Part shown: positions 36,287-48,300 of the stretch, one piece after another | How the letters are laid out: each line of letters opens with the position of its first letter | Numbering within the stretch: the stretch's first letter is position 1 | Origin: Meandrina meandrites | Taxonomy: Eukaryota > Cnidaria > Anthozoa > Scleractinia > Meandrinidae | Direction: 5' to 3' | DNA length: 64,000 nucleotides | NCBI GenBank assembly: GCA_963693305.1 | Contig: OY855903.1 | Location: 28,503,955-28,567,954 of the forward strand | The notes under the pieces: generated by a model | Database searches by the model: none | The model's input: the letters and a program-made list of their open reading frames with translations, nothing else | What the model was told of the DNA's origin: nothing | Program-made: the position numbers and the translations under genes

Positions 36287-39200
36287 ATGTTTAAGAACAC
36301 ATTCCAATCGGGATTTCTCTCCATATTGTACAGTATTGGCAGCAAGCCGTTACAGATCTGGGATAAGAAGGTAAGCTTGCGTGAAGGTTCGACGTGCTCG
36401 ATGTGTGTTTCTTGTAGCCTTTTTTTCCTTACACCATTAAACTTCCTTCAATTTCAGGTTAGAAATGGACATATAAAGAGAATAACGGATAACGATATCC
36501 AGTCTCTTGTCTTGGAGGTTGTTGGAACCAATGTCAGGTAAAAACACACTCTGTAACTAATGGAAACTCATCGCTCGATAGTCAAAATCGTGTTTAGCTT
36601 ACGAAGTGACTCGAATTTTATTATTATTGGCAATGCATTTGAAATTTTTATGTTTTCCTTTACATATGTGATAGAAAACCCTGAATTATTTTCTCATTGG
36701 AGTCTTGTATTCTTTGCAGTACAACTTTCATCACATGTCCAGCAGATCCTAAGAAGACTCTTGGAATCAAATTGCCCTTCCTTGTGATGATCATAAAAAA
36801 TTTGAAAAAATACTTCACGTTCGAAGTTCAGGTAAGCATCATTTGTTTGCCTTGCTGGGTTGCTTCAGGTCAAATCCTTAGATGTTCCGTAAGTTTTGAG
36901 AATGTTCAAAGTTTGCGTTACTCACTCTTCATGTCTTCTTTTGTTGACACTTAGGTCCTGGACGACAAGAATGTAAGACGGCGATTTCGCGCGTCCAACT
37001 ATCAATCGACCACGCGAGTAAAACCTTTCATTTGTACGATGCCTATGAGACTTGACGACGGATGGAATCAAATTCAGGTAAATTGGAGTTTATTTTATTG
37101 CGTCAAATCCTTTGTTGCTAACTGTGCTACTACAAAAAAGACACAAACAGCTTGATTGAAGTTCCGTCGTTTGCCATATGAGCTTAAAAGCTTACATCTA
37201 CTTAAATAGATTTAGTAAACATTATTTTCCTTTAAAAAGCGAAAAGAAGAAAATGAAATTCTTTTGCCTGCGTTATGTAATATATAATTATTTTGTTTGG
37301 CATATTAAAATTAACATGTAATTCATTTTTGTTCACAGTTTAATCTTTCAGATTTCACGAGACGGGCATACGGTACAAACTACATTGAAACGCTACGAGT
37401 TCAGGTAAGATTTAGAAATCATCACTCTTTCTGGCCATGTTAAATACAGTTAACAGCACTTGGATTGAAAATAATACATTTAAGATGGTTTGAAAATAAC
37501 TTCAAGGAAGTTGAGGACCCTACAGAATCTAGAAAATTCTTTGTGTCACATCTGCCAATCATTATAAGTTCACATGACAACCAGGGGATTTTTATGCCTT
37601 ACGCCATTAAATAAATACAAAGATTGATGTGTTGGTTTAACTTTGGGTATTGATCTTCTTTAATTAATTGATCCTGATGGCTTTTGTGGGAGGGTTACCC
37701 CATCACCTATTCACAATGTATACAGCTATTTCAATTAACGTTGTCGGATCGAAGCTCAAAGCTTAAAGACAAGACCGAAAGGTAGTATGGGTGAAGAAAG
37801 AGTGTTCCACGCATGCTGAATACTAATGAGATACAGCGATATAGCAAACGAGACGTTTTTCGTTTTCTTTCTCTTCAGACATGTGCAGAAAAGATCCTTT
37901 TTCGCCTGATTTCATTTAAAAAGAATAATCCAAACCACATAACGGCGAAAGAAAAGATACAAGAAAGGTTTCACGGAAAGAAAAACAAAATATTCCACGT
38001 GCAAAAATACAAACTTGTAGATTTTTTCAATGGTGATATGCAAATTGCAGTAAATACCCATGGCACCATTCGGTCTTGACTTGTAGGTTTGAAGATTTAA
38101 TCCGACAACGTTAATTGAAATAGCTGTATGTTGCTACAGGGTTCGCACAGTCTTGAAAAGTCCTTGAGATTTTAAGTGTTGAATGAAAGTTTATTGATAT
38201 CAAAATAAAAGAGTCACACTGGCCTGCAGGTCAAAATTGGTTATGTCACTGTCAAAAAAACAAAGTGAAAAGATGCTTTTTTGAAACTGAAAATGATTGT
38301 TGCTGTCACCCTTTTTTCCGTTGGCTGACAGTGCTTTGAAACAAGATTATAGCCACACATTTTGGAGCAATGTTGCTTATTACAGAAACCCCTTAGGCCT
38401 GTAGCTACTGCAAAAAGCCCTGTCTTTGGTAATTTTCTAAGTCTGAGGTTAGTCTAAATAAACATCAGTGATAAAAATATTGATAAATTAGAACTGAGTG
38501 AATTACTGCATGAAACTAGTGAGTAGCAGTTGTTACAAACTTCTCTTTACTGATTAAAATTTATTTCAACTTTAGATCCATGCAAACTGCAGAATCAGAC
38601 GAGTTTACTTTTCCGACCGACTTTACTCAGAAGATGAACTTCCGGCGGAATTCAAGCTATACTTACCCGTGCAAAAGGCAAAACAGGTAGTGTATACATC
38701 CTTTAAGACAGTTACTCTATCAACTGCCGTAAACTTACAACAAGTCAATAGCACATATTGTTTGCTTATGATAATTTGTGAAGTTTGTCATGGGATTTTT
38801 AAACAAGACTTACAGCGGATTCAGGTTGAGTGTTTAACGGCGTCAGTTGTCGTGTTCGTTGTAACGGTTGAATTAATTGCGTTGCGAGGCAAAATGACAG
38901 ACGTTGCTGGGCAGGAATGACGACGTTCTGTCTGGGAAAAAGCACGTTGTGATTTTCCCAGGCAGAACGTCGGCATTCCCGCCTAGCAACGTCTGTCATT
39001 TTGCCTCGCAACGCAAATCAATTCAACCGTTACAACGAACGCGACAACTGAGACCGTTAAACACTCAACCTGAATCCGCTGTACCACCCTGTAACAATTA
39101 TAGCTGCAGACTTTTAAATAATGGAAGTGGCATGTGGCTTTTACATGCAGCTTGCTACACACAATTAAGTCATATTGGACATAGTTGAACCGTGGTCATC

Positions 39201-39540
39201 TAACTGCCTCTTTAATTAAAGGGTATTAGAACATTACTATATACTGGCTTTACAACCAGACCTGACAGTGTAAATTATCTAGCATTTCACAAGTTTTACA
39301 GTTTCCGAATGTTTTCCTGTGCATTCTGTCCACTTTTCTTCAAAGATCATTAATAATGTAAATAAAACAATTCTATTTTAAAAATTGTCAGAATTGTATA
39401 AAATAAACAAAAGTCAGATTGTATGAACCACAAAAATTATAAAAGTCTTTTCCTGCTTTCTTAACACCACTTTAATAGTAAACGTTTAACCTTAGAATAT
39501 TAAACTAACTGGATTTCTTTTTTTGTTTTTCTTGCAGTGA
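36287..39540 (+). CDS. CFAP20: CFAP20, cilia- and flagella-associated protein 20, 7 coding exons, 192 aa
   Basis: Small, extremely conserved protein (BUG22/GTL3 family) of the inner junction of axonemal doublet microtubules, needed for ciliary waveform and basal-body tubulin modification. Exons: 36287-36370, 36458-36537, 36720-36831, 36955-37077, 37339-37404, 38576-38686, 39538-39540. They join in frame to 192 codons (human 193). The protein opens [16 protein letters not shown] and contains [34 protein letters not shown] and [17 protein letters not shown], matching the family almost residue for residue. It ends LPVQKAKQ, one residue shorter than the usual tail. The stop TGA is the very first codon of the last exon: the only coding content of that exon is the stop. 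Introns 5 and 6 each carry an inverted-repeat element. AATAAA at about 39,938 fits the 3' end. Confidence 0.97.
37720..38129. mobile_element. Inverted-repeat element, 410 bp, in CFAP20 intron 5
   Basis: Ends ATACAGCTATTTCAATTAAC, then GTTGTCGGAT, with the exact complement at the right. The open frame at 37,813-38,079 has no recognisable domain and is probably chance. A further repeat start, AGGGTTCGCACAGTCTTG, follows at about 38,139. Confidence 0.7.
38811..39083. mobile_element. TA-flanked long-hairpin MITE, 273 bp, in CFAP20 intron 6
   Basis: TA plus CAGCGGATTCAGGTTGAGTG at the left matches the complement ending CCGCTGTA at the right. The inverted match continues through CAAAATGACAGACGTTGC to a central loop near 38,945. 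TA borders suggest Tc1/mariner-type mobilisation. It is unrelated to CFAP20 coding. Confidence 0.8.
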
Positions 39541-39937
39541 AAGCTGACAGATGGATTTTAAGGATTTTGGGGGGAGGGAATTGGGAGGGCAGACAATAAT
39601 TTTGTAGCTAAAACAGCCTTAAAATTAGCTCTTCTTTGCTTGAGGTTATAAATTTAATTTGCCTTTAAAAAGGATGTTAATTTTTTTCTAATCCTGTTCT
39701 TATCATTTATTTAATTTCTTTATATGCGCTAATGTGTAAACAGTTCAACATAAAGTTGTTTTTCACTCAATGTAAAAAAAAGAGAGATGAACTGATATTT
39801 ACACTTTGGCTGCAAGTATATGCTTAAGCTAAAAAATTTCTACACAGTTTACAAAATCAATAACATTTCCGACTGTATTTTTTACTTCAACACTCATTAC
39901 TCTTTGAGCATTGTAATTATGACATTGTAAAAAGGAA

Positions 39938-39943
39938 AATAAA
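39938..39943 (+). terminator. Polyadenylation signal AATAAA of CFAP20
   Basis: Canonical hexamer about 400 bases after the CFAP20 stop codon, in AT-rich sequence and with no other gene in between. Confidence 0.5.
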
Positions 39944-40601
39944 TATGTATACCATTGAAATATTATTGGTTGGCTGTTCATTCATTTCTTAATAAGGTTG
40001 TCTTTGGGTAAATCTTGTTTTTCATTACTGCCAGTTTCCCTTGAGTTACAAAGTAAAATTGCTTTGCTTGCATGATTTGCCAAATATGGAGCAGTGTTGT
40101 TTCTTTGGTTTTGCAGCGTGATTTGTATGACTTAGTGTGGATTGGTAAAACCAAACCTAGTGACACCTTTATGCATGTAAACCGGAATTCCATTGGGCTG
40201 TGTACCTCCTTTCCACAAAATTTGGGGATTTCAAATTCTAATGCACGGTTTGGGACTGGCACTAGTTACACATGTGCAATATCAATTTTTTTGTGGGCAT
40301 TCCCGCAAAAACTTCTGCACCATTACTTCAAATTGAAAATGTTTCAGTTTCACATAACTAGAGAAGAAAACCACATCTCTTTTCCTTTTCTTTGTTAACA
40401 CCTGATACCTTGAAATACTCCGATGAAGTAACTGTTTGGTAGGTCTGTTAAATGACAGTTTCTCCTGTCCACCTGTGTGTGTTTTGGGTCTCTCCCCACT
40501 CAATACATGGCTGAATCAAATTAAGCTTCATTTGTATTTGGCCACTGCCTCCTCCACAGGCTTTTATAGTAGCGAGCGCAGGGAACCTACCACCCAGCAT
40601 G

Positions 40602-41252
40602 TTAAGGGGGGTGACTCTTAACTACCAATTTGTTTCTAAGGCAGGTTTCTAATTGCCATATTTTGGAAATCAGACCTCATATGGATAAGCTTTTTGCATG
40701 AGTTTGCTCTATTGAAGATTCCTCCAAGAGTTTCAAGTCACGGCCATATTTAACGCATCACGTGAACAGAACAGAAAAAACCCTAAAACTCAAACGGCGG
40801 ATAGATTTTAAAATTTAAATGAGCGTCAGTAGATAAAGAACGTCCACCTGCGTAATGTGAGGTATCGCTTTTTAACAATTTGCATTATTATAAGAGTTAT
40901 GGCGTTATAAACACTCGTATTTACAGACTTTCATCAGTAGCATTTCCTTTTTTTGTGTAAACGGTAAAAGCATACGTGAGATTATAAAGATGGCAACGTT
41001 ATCTCTGATTCGTAAAAGAAATCAGAACTTCACCTCGTTTCCTTGGAGTTTTAGGGATTTATATTTTAACGCGCAGTTTGGGACTGGCACTACTTTCGCA
41101 CGCACGATATATTTTCCAAAGCAGGTGTACCCCCAAATAAAATTCATCATTTAGCGTTACAAAAGGCTTCAGAATCGCTTACTTCAAAATACAGTCTTCA
41201 GCAATCCCTTAGCAACTGCTCTGGATCCGTAGTTAAGAGTCTCCCCCCTTAA
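40602..41252. mobile_element. TTAA-flanked element, ~650 bp, between CFAP20 and CPSF1
   Basis: TTAA, then GGGGGGTGACTCTTAACTAC at the left and the complement (one change) then TTAA at the right. The phrase CGGTTTGGGACTGGCACTA at about 40,246 recurs in altered form near 41,071, inside the element, suggesting duplication between element and flank. It is a non-coding piggyBac/Kolobok-type MITE. Confidence 0.7.
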
Positions 41253-42320
41253 TCGGTTAACTATTGTACAGGTGCAAGGTACAATCCCATCTTTCTGTAA
41301 CTTTTAATTACAGGCAGACATTTTGTGCAGTCAATTCATTCCTTGACATCCAACTTTCCTCCTTCCCTACAAAAAAATTCACACCAACGATGTTGCCAAT
41401 CCAAGTAACCATCTTAACAGTTTTGACCACTCTGCTTTCTTGTAATACTGCAGATTTTGTTACTCGAAGACAACTCATGTAAAAGGCAGCAGCTGCTAAA
41501 CTTTAAGCAACTACTTAGGAAGCGATGACAACAACCTCTTTTTATTTTCTCAAGTAACTTTATTTCAAGCCTTTGTTACATGATACATGTTAAAGTTTTG
41601 TTTTTGCTTGTTTTATGTACACTGCAAATAGTATAATAAACTGTAAAGTATGAATGGGACAGACAAACAGAAGGTAAGAGCTAGACTTTCCATAACCCAA
41701 ATTTCACCATTTTCTTGGAAATCACCTTTCATTTCAGGTGCATTTTTACTGTTTACTTTGAGACAAAAACCGAATTTATTTTGTTATTTATGGTAAATAT
41801 AATCTTTAAGACTTTCCATGAAACACACTGACTTTCCAGGGCCGATAAATGAAATTATAGAATTCCATGACTTTCCTGGTTTCCCATGGTGTGTTGGGTC
41901 AAGAATCAAGGCCCGGTGGGTCCTTTCTTTCGCATGAATGTCTGAGGCATGATTTTCAGTACTAAGTTCAGCATTTAATTCAGTAGTGGAGTTCCAGAAA
42001 ATATCCAAACCCACCCCATGCAGATTCTGAGAAGAAAAGGGCTTCAAAAACCAACTGAAAGGTGGTAAAGAAAAGCATGAAGCTTAACTGGTGTGGGAGG
42101 AGGGGGTGGATGTGTTTTGGAACAACACAGCAATCATTTGTAAAACAGAATGCATTGTGTGTCAACCTAACTTTCATTTTTGTCTGTGACTCAAAGTTGT
42201 TACACTTAAAAATTTACTAAAATAATAACACCAATGTACATTATTTTTATCATAAATAACCAAAACGTTTCTTCTTTGCTTGTTTCAGCCATTATCTTGC
42301 GACATTCATAATGCCTCGAC
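41253..42320. other. Intergenic region at the convergent ends of CFAP20 and CPSF1
   Basis: No gene was recognised. It should contain the CPSF1 3' UTR; TTTATT (AATAAA on the minus strand) at about 41,776 is one candidate signal. Confidence 0.35.
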
Positions 42321-42368
42321 TCAGAAATGTGTGCATGCTCGTTCAACATCCATCAAGTCATCAAGAAT
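42321..42368 (-). CDS. CPSF1: CPSF1 last coding exon, 15 codons plus stop
   Basis: Found by matching the family's C-terminal ILDDL motif after a TTTTAG acceptor. It continues in phase 0 from GTTPAQ at the end of the previous exon and ends THF-stop, as other CPSF1 proteins end in AHF. Confidence 0.9.
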   Translation of the reverse strand: MLDDLMDVERACTHF

Positions 42369-45300
42369 CTAAAATGATTGAAACATAAGGCTTAAATAAC
42401 AATACAAGCTGTTCACACTCCAATGCTTGGATCACAAAAAAAAAGAAAGGAGAACACTCATAGAACGCGAGCCGATAGGCGAGTGTTTCTACAACTTGAT
42501 AGAAACACAGAAAACATGTTTTCTATTTCTTTTAGAAAAAACTGTGAGGAAAAACAATTAAATCCCTTGTTTATTTTGATCATCAAAATGTAAATTCTCT
42601 TTGCTCATGCCATCATTATGTCAACAGCTTGTGCTAGTTCTGTGTTTCTATCGAGTTATGAGGCCCTGCCAGGGTAAATTCCGACAAGCGACATGGGCCA
42701 AAAAGTAGCGACAGCGCTCAAACGAAATAGCAACAAACTACTGACAAAGACAAATGTGCGTCGCTAAATTTCCGACAGCATTGTGTAGCCTTGACAAAAT
42801 GCCGACACGAGACATTTTAAAATTCCGACAAGCCACCTGGGACACCCCCCTGGCAGGGCCTCAGTTATAGAAGTACGGCTTTCAGGGTGTGCTTTCTTAC
42901 AGGATATTTTCTGATAAATCATATTTTGCCATAAGACATCAACTATTCTCCTGTGAAAGGTTTCCTCAGTTATCAATGTAGTAGAGTATTATAAATATCT
43001 ACTGACAACAGTCAACAAAGTCTGAAATTAGATAAATATTTTAAGAGTTTTATTCAATTTCTTCATTGCCCAACTTACTCAGACAGAGACTGGACTAATT
43101 CATACCTGTGCGGGAGTGGTGCCGATTTTCTTTGTAACTTCAAGTCTTTCCATTGTGCCAAGCTGAGCAAACTTGTTGAGTAATTCTCCATCTAGTATGT
43201 TCCTGTGAGGATTGTTAAGGCTACGTTTCTTTCCACTTACAAGTCTGCATGGCAGAGAAAAGATCAGTGAAATTAGCTTGTTGCTTCATAATTAATCTGA
43301 TTAGGGACCGGTCATTATTTATGTAGAGGGGGGGGGGGAGAGGGAGAAAAGAAGGGGGGGTCAAGGCTATTTCAGATTGGCTAGAGTGGGGGGGGGGGCT
43401 AAACTTTGTTATAAAGAAGTTTAGGGGGGGGGGGGGGTCAGCAGTTTGAGGTATACAGTATTGTAAGAGGTGTTCATTGGCCAAGGTGGGTGAAACAGTT
43501 AAATAGTAGAGTGCAAACACTATCTGTGAAACAGTAATGCTAAATTATGTACAACTTAGTGATTTGTATTTTACAGAAATACTGTTTGCACTCTAAACTC
43601 CATTGTTATCTCAAATTTTAGTTAATAAAGAATCCAGAACTATCTGGTTTAATATTTGGTTTGACTGAAATTATTTTCTGCTATAAACAAAGTAAAAAGC
43701 ACGTGACAGGCCTACACAGACTCCTACGTTCGTGAAATTTGTACAGTTGCCGTTTTGTATTGGATTTGGTCGTCCAATTTATTTTGCTTCTCACTTGTAT
43801 AGAAAGGGCACTATATGCTGTCAGCTGTATTATTAGGAGGCGTTTTTAGTTGAGAAGAGCCGTAAGACTGCCGCCCAGGAAATGTTTTCAGAGGTCATAG
43901 GTCTGCACGGTTTCCCGTTACTAGATTTTTGACACCTCTGTATTTAACTTGTCATACGTAATTGCTATAGCGGTTAGTCTTTGCTCATCCACATATGCAA
44001 GATAAGTTTTTAGCTCTCAAATTGTTCGAAAAACTGGCCACTGGTCCACACGATACGCCGATTTTGTGATATAGTAGGTTAGTTCCATTGTTATGCAAAG
44101 TAGCTATTAAATCATCTTATGATTGTATGTAGCATGTATTTAAGAATTACTTAAGGCATATAAGAGGAGATATGAGGTGAGGGCAGGGGGTCATCACGCA
44201 AATATTGAAAAAAAGGGGGGGGGGGGGGGGGTCATTTGCTAATTACCTGGCCTGGAGGGGGGCCTTACAGAAATTTGATCTTTCCAATATATATTTCCCT
44301 CCCCCCCCCCCCCCCCCCCTCTACATAAATAATGACCGGTCCCTTATTACTCTCTGAATGCACACTTTGAACGGCACAATAAATGGAATTATTACAAGAG
44401 GGTGATGGGTTGATGAAAAACACCAAGGGTTCCCGGGTTTTTTCTTTCAAATGCAAGTTGTTTTATAACAGGTTACTAACTGCATAGAGAGGTCTTTCTC
44501 AGACATCATACTCACACACAGGCTCTAAACAATTTGTTAAGCATGAGGTGTACTCTATCTAACCTGAAAGACTTTGGGTTGAGGCCTGCTACATGTGGAA
44601 TGCATTCTACAAGCTTGGTCTGCAGCATGTGCAGTCTCCTGTATGTTTTTTCTGTCATTGGCAACAGAAGTCCAAGGCCTCCATCCAGTGTGCCTGAATC
44701 AAAAACATAAAGCATTTATTATAATATTATTTGTGGATTTTCACTACAATAAGACTTACCCTGAGTAAGACCCAGCCACAATTTTTCAGAAGATACATGT
44801 TGTTAAAGTTTAATTATTGTATAATGTATTTGATAAATGCAAAATCAAAGAGAAACATAACTATCAGCAGTCCACCGAAAGTCCCTGCTTAAATAGACTA
44901 CCCGCAAGCTGACTCTCATTCGGATTATCTACTGCTTATATAGCCAGCTCCATGCGGTCAGCAGATATTTTGGGTATATTTTCAAGTGAACTAGACAGAT
45001 GAAGGTGGGAGGCGCGGAAAAAAGTGGGAGGTGCGGTGGCCTAATGGTTAGTGCGCTGGACTCCGGATCGGGCGGTCCGGGTTCGAGCCCTGGCCAGGGC
45101 ACTGCAGTGTGTTGTTGGGCAAGATACTTTACTCTCATAGTGCCTCTCTCCACCCAGGTGTATAAATGGGTACCGGTGAATTTACTGCTGGGGGTAACCC
45201 TGCGAACAACTAGCATCCCATCCAGAGGGGAGTAGCAATAACTCCTAGTCACTTCATGCTACGGAAACCGGGATATGCTCCGGCCTGATGGGCCCCTAGG

Positions 45301-48300
45301 CTCGTTATGGAACAGAACTCATTTTCACTCACCAAAGCAAGTCAGTTGTCTTAAATCTTTGCCGCCAACTTTCCCAGTTGTTCTAGCACGAATCCTAAAA
45401 AATGTCACAACATTGCTTCCTACGTTGATGTCTGCTCGCTGAAGTAGTCGCTGACCACCAAAACTCTCAAGAGCTGAAACCAACAGACAGCAAATATATG
45501 CTATCAAATCACAAAAATGTGGAACTAATAACAAGGTGGTCAAAGTAAATGAGCCAGGATGGATCATTTCAATTAAAATAATATCTTAGGGCTCTGGCTA
45601 CAAATTGTTAAAGTTTCCAACTGTCTTTAACTCTTTTGTCCCAAAAGTGACCGACATCAAACTTCTCCTTACAATATCAATACTTTGTCAAGAGAAAAGG
45701 TTAGGAGAATTAATAAAATGATCACCAAAGGGAAATTGCTTTGATCTTTTAAAAATTCTCCCAACTTATAGTATAAGAAAATGTATTGAGATCACACAGG
45801 AGAATTTGTATGTTGATATTGGGGCTTAAAGGGTTTAAAATGTAATTGCTCCCACAAGTTGAAATATTTTCAAGAAAAAGAATGGTTATACATTTTAACT
45901 GAACAGGAAACTGATCCTTAGGAAATGCTCGTGAAACAAAGGAGACAAACATGTCTGAAAGGGCATTATATAATCACCTTCTGGTTGATAGGTGAGTAGT
46001 AGCAAGTTCTGGTCGACATCTGATACTGCAAAATGAACAACAACAGTAAACGGAGATCTCTCAATAGAATAAGAGGGCAGCAGTTGAGACAAAGAAATCA
46101 AAGATCTCTTTGAGATAATGACTATTTTGCATGATGAAGTATGAGCAGCAGTATATAAGCAGAAATGATGAAACATTTGGACAAGAATGCGTGACAGTTG
46201 AGACAACATGTTCGTTTTACAATGGTTGACAAAATAACATTCATGTGTATGGTGCTTGCTGCAATTTGCCTTACCAAGGAATCCCAGCTGTGGACCATCA
46301 ATAACAAAATCAGCTCCATACACATCCAGTGGTTTGGGATCCTGAACATGTAGAGTAAAACCAATCCAAAAGTAATTACACAATAAACAGCACAACAAGC
46401 ACACCTTAATTTGTCACACTACAGAAATTAAGTGTGATTTTTGGTTGACAACCTGAATAGTGATCTTCAGAAGCATACAATGAGCTGGTGTCTTGACTCT
46501 GCAGTAGCCAAGTTGCCTTTATCATTACAGCAGATAGATTACTAATAATTATTATTAAATTACATTCCAAAGGAAACAAAACAAAAAACACATTAACCTT
46601 GCTAACAAATGCCAAAGTCTTCGTCTCCTCCTAAAAACAGCAATAAACAAAGAACACATATTGATTAGTGTACACTTGTACTTGTCATAAAAAAGAACGC
46701 ATATTTTGACATTTAAACATAGCGCGCCATGCGATGGATTGGAATCCGTAAGGAACACGGAAACATGGCAGGCCCAAAACTACATGCCGCAGAAGCATAC
46801 AGAAGGACCTGAGGGAGATCAACATGACAGTTGACCTGGTGCGAAGCCAAAACCGTGGCTCAGGATCAACAGAAATGGAAAGCAATTGTGGATGGGACAG
46901 AGAGGACTAGATGATGATAATGATTTTGACATTAACATGATTTCAACATTATTGAATACAGAACTTTGGAAAAATGAAATGTGATAAGACAATATTAATT
47001 ACTGCATTGTTGTGGTTTTTAATTTAAAGCTGTTTAACATGTGAACTCTGAAATTCAAACCTCAACCAGCGGTTTGTTTTTTCGCTGCCATCAATCATCT
47101 AAGCAGATCTCTCAGAAAACAGTAGTTCATTTCAACTGGGTCAAAATGTGACATCTGTCGGTTGTCGTTGTCATTGGTTTATTTCGCTCCATTTTGTTTG
47201 TTTCTGTTTTTCAAGGTTGGTTGGCTGTCACCATAATTGTGATTGACGGCGGCAAAAACCACAGTGGTTAATTGGGTTTTGAACTTCAGAGTTCACATGT
47301 TAATGAAAGGTGCAATAAAAAAAAATGTTTTGGTACAGAATTTAATCTTGATCATTAGCGACCACACACATAGTAACATGCCATGTCTGGCGCTAATGGG
47401 AATTCACTTTGGTTAATAAATCTGTGACATTACCTGTAAACGTAGCAGTGTAATACTCTTTGACAAATCGGCTGCAATAATTAGATTCTTGATGGATGTC
47501 AAGGTGTGAATGTACATTTGTGTGTCAATAAATGCCATTCCCACCAAATCATTGTTATCTTTGAAGTTCCAGATGTAAATCTGATAAAATAACAAAAAAC
47601 ATATATCAGGTGAAAAAACTCTTTGAAAATTCACTTTCCTCTAGGATAATGAATAGCAACAGGAACTCTTTATGACATAACAGAAAAGCTGGAAATTCAT
47701 AAAAAGTCTCAACACTTAAATCAGCCTTCAAAACTGCAGACTGTTATAAAGCTCAGCTTATGATAAAATACTTGAGATAAAATTAATAGAATTAGGTGTG
47801 CTCTGTTCTACGAAGTGATAAATGAGTAAAGTTATATATCAAACACGAGACAGTGTTTCATTGGGAAATCCAAACACCGAGAAGAGAGCTGAAAATATGA
47901 CGCACAGCAGAGTATTTTTTGATGAAATTCGAGGTGTTTGGATAGCCGATGAAACACTGTCTAGAGCGTTTGGTGTATCTTCTCAATCGAAACAAAAACT
48001 AAGGAGTAAACGGAGAAATAAAATCGTAAAAATCTATGCTAATTAGGATCACTGTCACAGCTCTGATTTCCTTTGTTTTAACAAGATGAATTATTAATCA
48101 TACACACCTTGTTGTAACATAAGGGAGAACAATCTAAACAGGGGTTTATCTAATTCTGGAGTGTTTTTCTATTTCTGGAGTGACATTTTTCACGATTGTT
48201 TGCCCTAAAACACGTCCTTTGGCCTTATTAATCGTGAAAGGTGACACTTTGCAGTTATTTATCGTGAAACGCGTCTGTTACGATTAATAATCTTGTAACT

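Noticed and set aside
37813..38079. 88-codon frame in CFAP20 intron 5
   Set aside because: Lies within an inverted-repeat element, has no domain and is not needed for the spliced CFAP20 frame.
45030..45105. Possible tRNA gene
   Set aside because: A- and B-box motifs are present but no complete cloverleaf was found; same SINE body as other copies in the window.
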